5,600 nucleotides of DNA. It comes from JABDJZ01 sp047611125 (GTDB lineage: Bacteria > Bacteroidota > Rhodothermia > Rhodothermales > UBA10348). The stretch spans positions 1-5,600 of the forward strand of contig JBLFXH010000231.1 in NCBI GenBank assembly GCA_047611125.1. Reading direction: 5' to 3'. Below are positions 1 to 5,600 of this stretch, piece after piece. Each line of letters starts with the position of its first letter. The stretch's first letter is position 1. A program made the translations under genes and the position numbers. A model generated the notes under the pieces. That model saw nothing but the letters and a program-made list of their open reading frames with translations. It was not told where the DNA came from and made no database searches.

Positions 1-308
1 GCATCGCCAAGGAATTGGAGGTATCAGAGCCGACAATGCGATACCCCGTGGACGGCATGGTCTTTCAGATGGACCCTCGCCTCCCCCCTGACGCACAGTC
101 ATTGACGCTGAGCGCAGACCTCCCTGGCGGGCTTGGGCCTGCCCGCTTTTTTATAAACGGCCGCCCCCAGCCTACGGACGAGTTCCGCTTGGCACCGGGG
201 CGCTTCACGCTGGCCGCCGAAGGATTTGATCCGACGGCCGGCATATGGACCAGGAGTCCTGACGCGACGGTTCGCGTGCTCCGGCCACCCCTACCCTACC
301 ATGAATAG
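1..308 (+). CDS. pbpC: Penicillin-binding protein 1C, C-terminal end (5' partial)
   Basis: The frame is open from the window's left edge (first full codon at position 3) to the TAG at 306-308, giving 101 residues. It is the tail of a larger protein, so no start should be sought here; the TTG at 15 and ATG at 36 are internal. The visible sequence resembles the PBP1C C-terminal family domain (BiPBP_C): a YPVDGMVFQMDPRLPP opening, typical of this domain's 'P-x-DG-x-x-F-x-x-DP' start, then a FFINGRP strand, then a GRFTLAAEG strand. PBP1C is a bifunctional-type class A peptidoglycan synthase of the inner membrane facing the periplasm, with a glycosyltransferase and a transpeptidase-like domain; both lie upstream of this window and cannot be checked. 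The domain assignment is by recognition of the pattern. Its downstream neighbour, an alpha-2-macroglobulin, is the usual partner of PBP1C and strengthens the call. Confidence 0.87.
   Translation, partial: IAKELEVSEPTMRYPVDGMVFQMDPRLPPDAQSLTLSADLPGGLGPARFFINGRPQPTDEFRLAPGRFTLAAEGFDPTAGIWTRSPDATVRVLRPPLPYHE
126..152 (+). terminator. Intragenic terminator-like hairpin in the pbpC tail
   Basis: GCGGGC (127-132) is the exact reverse complement of GCCCGC (141-146), with an 8-base loop (TTGGGCCT). A G-T pair (126/147) can extend the stem, and it is followed at once by six T's (147-152). This is the layout of a Rho-independent terminator on the + strand. It lies within the translated pbpC frame (Gly-Gly-Leu-Gly-Pro-Ala-Arg-Phe-Phe), about 150 bases before the A2M start. 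Translating ribosomes would normally prevent it from folding, so it could act only when pbpC translation fails, or it may be chance. Confidence 0.3.
301..308 (+). promoter_or_regulatory. Stop/start overlap (ATGAATAG) coupling pbpC to the A2M gene
   Basis: The A2M start codon ATG (301-303) lies upstream of the pbpC stop TAG (306-308) in a different frame, so the genes share 8 bases. The 25 bases before the ATG are C-rich (ending in CCTACCCTACC) and contain no purine-rich Shine-Dalgarno stretch. Ribosomes finishing pbpC therefore probably restart on the A2M gene. The overlap is seen directly; the coupling is inferred. Confidence 0.7.
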
Positions 309-357
309 GATTCCATCCGCCCTCCTGGCCTTTCTCTTACTGGCGATGACGTCTTGC
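301..357 (+). other. Lipoprotein signal peptide with lipobox cysteine
   Basis: The first 19 codons encode a short n-region with one arginine (Arg3), a hydrophobic core (about ALLAFLLLAM, residues 7-16) and a lipobox-like MTS-C ending at Cys19 (355-357). The residues after it, GGG, make a flexible tether. Signal peptidase II would cleave before Cys19 and the cysteine would be lipidated. Met at -3 is less usual than Leu, but the rest fits, and bacterial A2Ms of the YfhM class are lipoproteins. No Asp follows the cysteine at +2, so inner-membrane retention by the enterobacterial rule is not indicated. Confidence 0.85.
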
Positions 358-3300
358 GGGGGCGGAACCCACCCGGATGGTGGCGTCCCGTTTCGCGTGG
401 CCTCGGTTGAGATCGAGGACTTCACCGCTCAGCAAGTGCACTACCCTGAACTGGATGGGCCCTTGCGCGTGATTGCGTGGTCACCTGCGGGTCCCGCGGT
501 GCCAGGACGTCGGGCTGGACGTGTCTCCGTGGTGTTCTCGCGCCCCATGGTTGCGCTAGGTTCGGCCGATGTGCCCGACCCAGGAATGGTCCGCTTCACC
601 CCGCACCTTGAGGGGTCGCTTTCGTGGGAGGGCACACGGATGCTGGTATTCACGCCGGCTGAACCGCTGCAGAAATCCACCGAGTTCGCGGTCACGGTAG
701 GCCCGCTTCCGGCGCTCGATGGGACGGAGGTTTCGCACGCATGGACCTTTGAGTCAGCCCGACCCCGCCTGGCCGAATCATGGCCGGCGAACGGGGAGCG
801 ATACTGGGAGTCTCCCACCCCGCTGCGGCTGCGGTTCGATCAGCCTGTTCTAGCCCGCGGCGCCAGCGTTTCCCTGGAGACTCAGGACGGACGGGGGGTC
901 CCAGTCCGCGTTGATCAGGCGGGCGACTCGACACTCGCCATTACTCCGTCCGGAAGGCTAACCAGCGGCGCCCACTACCGGCTGTACGTAGCTGAGGGGT
1001 TGCCTGCCACGGTCGGCACGCTTGGCACAGCCCAGGGGACCTCGATAGGATTCCGAGTACTGCCGGAAGCAGGGCTGATGGCCATTGAGCAACCCGAGAA
1101 TCGATGGGGACAGCAAGACAACACGTTCCGCCCAGACCGGGCGGTGCTTCTCCGTTTTTCCACCCCGGTGGAGTGGGATAGCGTAGCTGCGCACCTGAGC
1201 GTTTCGCCGTCTGTCGACGGACTGGACGACGCCTCCTGGTATGGCCCGACAGAGCAGATTCGGCTGCCGAGCCCGTTTTCTCCCGAAACGGAGTACACCG
1301 TCCGAGTCACCCCATTTGAAGACGCCTACGGACAGCCGGTCGCGGCGCGAACACTGACATTTCGGACGGGCGTCCTTCCTCCCTCCCTGACGATGCCCAT
1401 CGGAGTCATGTATGTCGAGGAGGGGAGCCCCCGACAGATCCCGCTCAGGACTACAGGCATCAGCCAGGTGCAGGCATCGGTCGTGACTGTAGAGCCTGAG
1501 CAGCTCTTCACACTCTTGCGTGCCTACGATGCCAATCATTGGTACGGAGAACTTGGGGAAGGCGAGCTTGAGCCTTCCCTCCTTCCCGCAAACGAAACAC
1601 TGACGTTTCCAGTCGAGGCGGGCCAGCGCCTGGAGTCGGCGCTGGAGTTGCCCGAAGGGCCTGGCGTCCACCTTTTTCGTCTGGATGTGCCCGAGACCTC
1701 CGGCTTCGAGGGTGCTCGCCAGTTTTCTGGTATCGCCGTGGTGAGTCCACTAGCTATTACGGCCAAGTTCTCCCCGCATGAAAGCCTGGCCCTCGTAACT
1801 CTGGTGACCGATGCGTCCCCGGCTGCCGGCGTGACGGTTGAGGTGTGGAGTCGAGATGCCCGCCGCCTGTGGAGCGGCCAATCGAGCACAGATGGGACGG
1901 TAGTCTTTCCTGGCTGGAGCGCGCTTGGTCTGGAGCCGCTCTCGCGGTGGAACGAACCCATTCTCCACCTGGTGGCCCGGACGGACTCCTCCTGGACCTT
2001 CACGTCGAGCAGACTCACCGACGGGATCGAGCCCTATCGCCTGAACGTACCCTATCAGTGGTATCCCGAGGCCAACCCGGTTGCGGGAACGATCTTCTCC
2101 GATCGGGGCCTTTACCGCGCCGGGGATACCGTGCACCTGAAGGGTTACCTGCGAACGAGAGCCGCGGGTGACTGGACACCACTGCGGGACAGCATGCGGG
2201 TAATGGTTACTGACCCGATGGGGCAACTGGTCGTGGACCGATCACTGCTGCCTGGCGAACTGGGTAGCTTTGACCTCTCCTGGATATCGCCGCCCGGTTC
2301 TGCACAGGGCGTGTATCGCATTCGAGTGGTCTCGACGGCCGATGAGGAGGCGCTGACTCGGGAGCCGTGGCAAGACGGTGACCTCACCAGTGGAAGCTTT
2401 CGCCTGGACGCCTTCCGGACCGCCACCTTCGAGGTCAACGCTACGGCCACTATGGATTCGTACGTGACGGGAGAGTTGTTTGAGGGACTCATCGAGGCCC
2501 GGTATCTCTTCGGTTCGGCGCTTCAGAACGCGCCGGTGCAGGTCTCACTAACCCAGCGTAGTTATTCCTTCCGGCCACCGGGGTTTGACCGTTTCCAGTT
2601 TGGCCCGAAAGACGGCTACATGTACGAAGAGCTGGCCAACGTTGACACGACGCTCTCGGCCGATGGGACCCTTCGCCTTCCACACCACCTGATTGAGCCA
2701 ACGAGCGAGCAGCCGACCCAGGTGATGCTGGAGGCCTCCGCGCAGAGCCCGGATGGTCAAGGGCAGTCCGGGAGGCTATACCGGGTCGTGCACCCGGCGC
2801 TCCACTACATCGGCATTCGAACCAGTGCGGGCTTCGTGGATGTATCCGACGATGACTGGGTGGAAGCAGACCTAGTGCTGGTTCGCCCGGATGGCTCTGC
2901 CGCCGAGCAAGCAGAGGTTGACGTGGAACTGGTCCGGCGCGAGTGGCGCAGCGTCCGAGAGCTAGGATGGGATGGCCGCACACGCTGGCGTAGCGAGACA
3001 CAGGACACCGTGGTGGGTCAAGACCGGGTCACCCCGGAGCCCGGCCGCGCCGCCCGCATCGGCTTCCAGATTCCGAGCCCGGGATACTACCTGATTCGCG
3101 CCAAGGGCGAGGACATTCGCGGCAACCAGACACGCTCTGAAACCTCCCTCTGGGCCGTCGGTGGTGGGCGAGTGGACTGGGAGCAGACGGACAACGACAT
3201 CATCGAACTGGTGACTGACCGCGCTGCCTACAAGCCGGGACAGACGGCCCGAGTGCTCGTTCCTTCTCCATTCGAAGAAGCGACAGCGCTTGTCACCGTG

Positions 3301-5600
3301 GAAAGAAACGGCGTGCTCAGCCACGAGGTACAGACGATTACCGGCGGCGCCCCGTACGTGCGGATCCCCCTCACGGAAGAGCATCTACCGAACGTATTCG
3401 TGGGAGTTGTGCTTCTGTCGGGGCGCGTATCGCAGCCCAGCGCAACCGGTGACATTGGCGCTCCCTCCTTCCGCATAGGCTATGCAAATCTTCAGGTGAG
3501 CACCGACGTGCGGCACCTTGAAGTGCAGGTCACCCCCCCTGCCGAGGAATTCAAGCCGGGAGAAGAAGTGTCGATTGACCTTCACGTGGTGGATAGTCGC
3601 GGGCGGGGAGTCGAGGCCGAGGTAGCCTTCTCTGCGGTAGACGCCGGAGTCCTGAACCTCATCGGATACCGACTCCCCGACCCGTTCGACGCCTTCTACG
3701 GCATCCAGCCATTGAGCGTGACCACGTCGGAAACTCGGGCTCACCTGGTCAGGATGCGGTCATTCGGCCAGAAAGAGGAGGACGCCGGAGGAGGTGGCGG
3801 TGATTCCGAGTTCATGCTCCGCAAAGACTTCCGTGCCCAGGCTCACTGGGATCCCGCTGTACGAACCGACGCTTCCGGGCGAGCAACGGTAACGTTTAGA
3901 CTGCCGGAATCCCTTACCACGTTCCGGCTCATGGCCGCTGCCGTGGCTGATGGGAATCGGTTCGGAGGCGGATCGTCCCAGGTGGTGACCACACAACCGC
4001 TGGTGCTGCAACAGGCTATCCCACGCTTTGCGCGCGTCGGAGACACTTGGGAGGCCGGCGTGCTGGTCACGAATCGCACCGAAGTGTCTCTAGACGCGGC
4101 CATCTCGGCAGAGGGCAGCGTGTCCTTCCAGGGTACCACGCAGTCGACACTCCCACTCGGGCCCGGCGCGACCGCACTGACATCATTCCCCGTTCGAGCC
4201 GATGAGGCCGGCACGGCACGGCTGGTGTTTTCCGCTACGGCGGCTTCGGAATCAGACGCCTTCGAAATCGAGATCCCTGTGCTGGAGAACCTGACGCGGG
4301 TCTCGGCCGGGATGTTTGCCTCGACCGATGGACTGGTCACAGAGCAACTCGCCTGGAGAGACGGCCCGGCCGACCGGCGGAGTCTGAACGTGCGGGTCTC
4401 TAGCACCGCGCTCGTGGGGCTGGATGGAGCGGTCGAGTACCTGTTCGATTACCCCTATGGCTGCCTTGAGCAGCGGACCTCTCGGGTTCGGCCGCTCGTG
4501 CTGTCCGGCGAACTCATGGACGAGTTTGGACTCACGGTGTTGGCCGGCACACGGGAGGAAATCGTGGCTGAGTGGCTGGCCGACCTGAGTCGATACTGGA
4601 CCTCGGACGGGTATAGCCTGTGGGCCGGTGGGACAACGGCCCATCCCTGGGTGACTGCCTACGTGCTGAATACCCTGACCGCGGCCCAGAGCGCCGGTTA
4701 TCCTGTGGATGATGCCGACGTTAACCGCGTTGCAAACGTCCTGGAGCAGGCCGTGCGGCAGTCCTCGACCCGCCCGGAGTACCTGTCAATCGGCGCGTGG
4801 ACAGATACCCAGGCGTTCATCCTTCGCGCGCTGGCGGAGGCCGACCGGTACCTGGAAACAGAGACCGTCCGTGTGACAGATGCACTTCTGGCTGATCCTG
4901 CGGCGTCCGTAGAAGGCATGACACAGATGGTGATTGTTCTGACCGAACAGAACCGTTTCCCGGACCGCCAGGCCGCGCTCATGGATCGAATCAGCAGCCG
5001 GATTCGGCCTGAGGCGGGCTCAGCCTATGCAGCAGCTCCAACCTCCTCTGACTATGCCTGGATTTTCAGCTCTGACACCCGCGCCTCGGCCTCCGCGCTG
5101 ACTGCGCTCTCCCGAGTGGGCTCCAATCGCGAGACGGCTGAGCTCTTGGTTCGCGGCCTGCTCGAGCGCCGGGATGGTGGTCACTGGGCCAACACGCAGG
5201 ACAATGCTTCGGTGGTGGAAGCACTCTCTGCGTACCGCGCGGCGTTCGAGACGGACTCGCCAGACTTGGATGTTGAGGTTACCCTAGCCGGCCGCTCGCT
5301 GCTGGAGGCCTCGTTCAACGCGCCGACTCTGGTTGTCTCCAACGCCACGGCTGATGGTGCCGCTCTAGCCACGGCACAGCAATTTCAGGTACAGGCCAGT
5401 GGCACGGGCCGGGCGTACTACAGTGCACTGGTTGACCAGTGGGTCGCGCCGCCGACCGAGTCCATCTCTCAGGGCCTGCAGGTGAATCGCACCATGGAAC
5501 TCCTGGACGATACCGGCCAGCCGTCCGGTGCTGTGATTCGTGGCGGCGACGCGAACCCTCAGGTGGCCTCAGGCGAATTGTATCTGGTTACTCTCAGGCT
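301..5600 (+). CDS. Bacterial alpha-2-macroglobulin family lipoprotein (3' partial)
   Basis: This is an uninterrupted frame of 1766 codons with no stop before the right edge. The product should be a lipid-anchored periplasmic protease trap, related to E. coli YfhM: a protease cuts the bait region, the protein changes shape, and an internal thioester bonds to the protease. Landmarks in order are a signal peptide with Cys19; three Ig-like repeats (about 70-357); an MG3-like part (about 480-590); MG2 with SDRGLYRAGDTVHLKG (600-615) ending near FRTATFEVN; the bait-region section from about 967 (DRAAYKPGQTARVLV); an AVDAGVLNL strand near 1112; the bait loop (about 1148-1172); the A2M segment from LRKDF (1173); the thioester YPYGCLEQ (1384-1391); the helical thioester domain with DGYSLWAGG (from 1436) and HWANTQDNA (1628-1636); and the start of the last MG domain (YYSALVDQW, then VNRTMELLDD). 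YfhM has 1653 residues, and the missing tail here is probably about 100 residues. ATG 301 is chosen because it gives a complete signal peptide, and the frame is closed upstream by TAA at 154-156. It is likely co-transcribed with pbpC. Confidence 0.95.
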   Translation, partial: MNRIPSALLAFLLLAMTSCGGGTHPDGGVPFRVASVEIEDFTAQQVHYPELDGPLRVIAWSPAGPAVPGRRAGRVSVVFSRPMVALGSADVPDPGMVRFTPHLEGSLSWEGTRMLVFTPAEPLQKSTEFAVTVGPLPALDGTEVSHAWTFESARPRLAESWPANGERYWESPTPLRLRFDQPVLARGASVSLETQDGRGVPVRVDQAGDSTLAITPSGRLTSGAHYRLYVAEGLPATVGTLGTAQGTSIGFRVLPEAGLMAIEQPENRWGQQDNTFRPDRAVLLRFSTPVEWDSVAAHLSVSPSVDGLDDASWYGPTEQIRLPSPFSPETEYTVRVTPFEDAYGQPVAARTLTFRTGVLPPSLTMPIGVMYVEEGSPRQIPLRTTGISQVQASVVTVEPEQLFTLLRAYDANHWYGELGEGELEPSLLPANETLTFPVEAGQRLESALELPEGPGVHLFRLDVPETSGFEGARQFSGIAVVSPLAITAKFSPHESLALVTLVTDASPAAGVTVEVWSRDARRLWSGQSSTDGTVVFPGWSALGLEPLSRWNEPILHLVARTDSSWTFTSSRLTDGIEPYRLNVPYQWYPEANPVAGTIFSDRGLYRAGDTVHLKGYLRTRAAGDWTPLRDSMRVMVTDPMGQLVVDRSLLPGELGSFDLSWISPPGSAQGVYRIRVVSTADEEALTREPWQDGDLTSGSFRLDAFRTATFEVNATATMDSYVTGELFEGLIEARYLFGSALQNAPVQVSLTQRSYSFRPPGFDRFQFGPKDGYMYEELANVDTTLSADGTLRLPHHLIEPTSEQPTQVMLEASAQSPDGQGQSGRLYRVVHPALHYIGIRTSAGFVDVSDDDWVEADLVLVRPDGSAAEQAEVDVELVRREWRSVRELGWDGRTRWRSETQDTVVGQDRVTPEPGRAARIGFQIPSPGYYLIRAKGEDIRGNQTRSETSLWAVGGGRVDWEQTDNDIIELVTDRAAYKPGQTARVLVPSPFEEATALVTVERNGVLSHEVQTITGGAPYVRIPLTEEHLPNVFVGVVLLSGRVSQPSATGDIGAPSFRIGYANLQVSTDVRHLEVQVTPPAEEFKPGEEVSIDLHVVDSRGRGVEAEVAFSAVDAGVLNLIGYRLPDPFDAFYGIQPLSVTTSETRAHLVRMRSFGQKEEDAGGGGGDSEFMLRKDFRAQAHWDPAVRTDASGRATVTFRLPESLTTFRLMAAAVADGNRFGGGSSQVVTTQPLVLQQAIPRFARVGDTWEAGVLVTNRTEVSLDAAISAEGSVSFQGTTQSTLPLGPGATALTSFPVRADEAGTARLVFSATAASESDAFEIEIPVLENLTRVSAGMFASTDGLVTEQLAWRDGPADRRSLNVRVSSTALVGLDGAVEYLFDYPYGCLEQRTSRVRPLVLSGELMDEFGLTVLAGTREEIVAEWLADLSRYWTSDGYSLWAGGTTAHPWVTAYVLNTLTAAQSAGYPVDDADVNRVANVLEQAVRQSSTRPEYLSIGAWTDTQAFILRALAEADRYLETETVRVTDALLADPAASVEGMTQMVIVLTEQNRFPDRQAALMDRISSRIRPEAGSAYAAAPTSSDYAWIFSSDTRASASALTALSRVGSNRETAELLVRGLLERRDGGHWANTQDNASVVEALSAYRAAFETDSPDLDVEVTLAGRSLLEASFNAPTLVVSNATADGAALATAQQFQVQASGTGRAYYSALVDQWVAPPTESISQGLQVNRTMELLDDTGQPSGAVIRGGDANPQVASGELYLVTLR
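508..1371 (+). repeat. Three Ig-like (Big_5/SbsA-type) repeats in the A2M N-terminus
   Basis: Three successive segments of roughly 80-90 residues share a pattern at the protein level. Each opens with a strand of the type 'V-x-F-S-x-P-V': VSVVFSRPM (76-84), LRLRFDQPV (175-183) and VLLRFSTPV (282-290). Each has a late strand (FAVTV, YRLYV, YTVRV) and closes with a strand ending in phenylalanine-rich sequence (HAWTFES, GFRVLP, TLTFRTG). The roughly 100-residue spacing of the key Phe (80, 179, 286) suggests three beta-sandwich domains in tandem. This layout resembles the Ig-like N-terminal domains of many large bacterial A2Ms. The exact Pfam family is inferred from the pattern. Confidence 0.6.
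3742..3816 (+). other. Presumptive protease bait loop of the A2M
   Basis: Residues about 1148-1172 lie between the AVDAGVLNL/Pro-Phe-Asp-Ala-Phe-Tyr region and the LRKDF start of the A2M segment, where bacterial A2Ms carry the exposed bait. The stretch is low in hydrophobic residues and has basic sites (Arg1151, Arg1153, Lys1158), an acidic pair (Glu1159-Glu1160) and five glycines in a row (1163-1167), followed by Asp-Ser-Glu. The basic residues would suit trypsin-like proteases, and the glycine run would give flexibility. The position is by analogy with the family; the precise limits are not determined. Confidence 0.55.
4450..4473 (+). other. Thioester motif YPYGCLEQ of the A2M
   Basis: Residues 1384-1391 read Tyr-Pro-Tyr-Gly-Cys-Leu-Glu-Gln, an intact CxEQ thioester site (Cys1388 codon TGC at 4462-4464, Gln1391 codon CAG at 4471-4473). 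The Cys and Gln side chains form the internal thioester that captures an attacking protease. Its presence separates this protein from the thioester-less class of bacterial A2Ms (YfaS type). The Tyr four residues before the Cys sits where, from memory, a shielding tyrosine was described in the Salmonella A2M structure. Confidence 0.93.

Noticed and set aside
15..308. Free-standing 97-residue small protein starting at TTG 15
   Set aside because: The frame remains open to the window edge upstream, and the sequence matches the PBP1C C-terminal domain, so it is the end of a longer gene.
346..348. ATG at codon 16 as an alternative A2M start
   Set aside because: It would remove the hydrophobic core of the signal peptide and leave the lipobox cysteine without a targeting sequence.
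958..1671. Open frame of 237 codons on the minus strand, the longest antisense frame
   Set aside because: It lies fully inside the A2M gene. Its translation is rich in Arg, Gly and Pro with scattered Cys and shows no recognisable domain, as expected for an antisense shadow of a GC-rich gene.
1845..2171. Plus-strand open frame of 108 codons in another frame
   Set aside because: It overlaps the MG3/MG2 part of the A2M gene, whose frame is continuous and carries family motifs. The alternative product has no recognisable feature.
3843..4406. Minus-strand open frame of 187 codons, Ser/Thr/Arg-rich
   Set aside because: It is antisense to the conserved A2M segment and the approach to the thioester domain. 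Its composition is low-complexity and shadow-like, and it has no plausible start signal.
4450..5600. Possibility that the A2M is a decayed or thioester-less copy
   Set aside because: The frame is intact to the window edge, and the CLEQ motif and the later thioester-domain motifs are all present.

Overview
The window is almost wholly coding on the + strand. It holds two genes that overlap by 8 bases, and both run off an edge. Positions 1-308 are the last ~100 codons of a penicillin-binding protein 1C (pbpC), essentially its C-terminal accessory domain. Positions 301-5600 are one open frame of at least 1766 codons with no stop. It encodes a bacterial alpha-2-macroglobulin (A2M) lipoprotein, the class to which E. 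coli YfhM belongs. The window ends before its stop codon.

The A2M identification rests on several landmarks in the right order. These are a lipoprotein signal peptide (Cys19), three Ig-like N-terminal repeats (about residues 70-357), the MG2 signature near residues 600-616, a bait-region-containing section starting near residue 967, a glycine- and charge-rich presumptive bait loop (about 1148-1172), the central A2M segment starting near 1174, the thioester motif YPYGCLEQ (Cys1388/Gln1391), an all-helical thioester domain, and the start of a final MG domain. Cys19 and Cys1388 are the only two cysteines in the 1766 visible residues.

The gene pair makes biological sense. Bacterial A2Ms are thought to trap proteases that get past the outer membrane, and PBP1C is thought to rebuild damaged peptidoglycan. 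The two genes are often neighbours. Here pbpC comes first and A2M follows with a stop/start overlap, whereas in E. coli yfhM precedes pbpC. No promoter is visible between them and no Shine-Dalgarno sequence precedes the A2M start, so translational coupling is likely. The one regulatory-looking element is a terminator-like hairpin with a T6 tract inside the pbpC tail (126-152).

The organism is probably a diderm bacterium of moderately high GC (around 60% by eye). A lipoprotein A2M paired with PBP1C fits diderms, but nothing here fixes the phylum. No RNA genes, mobile elements, CRISPR arrays or intergenic stretches were seen. The window looks like a well-preserved example of a known system rather than a new one. 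The points worth checking are the hairpin, the coupled gene order, the two-cysteine composition and the bait loop.
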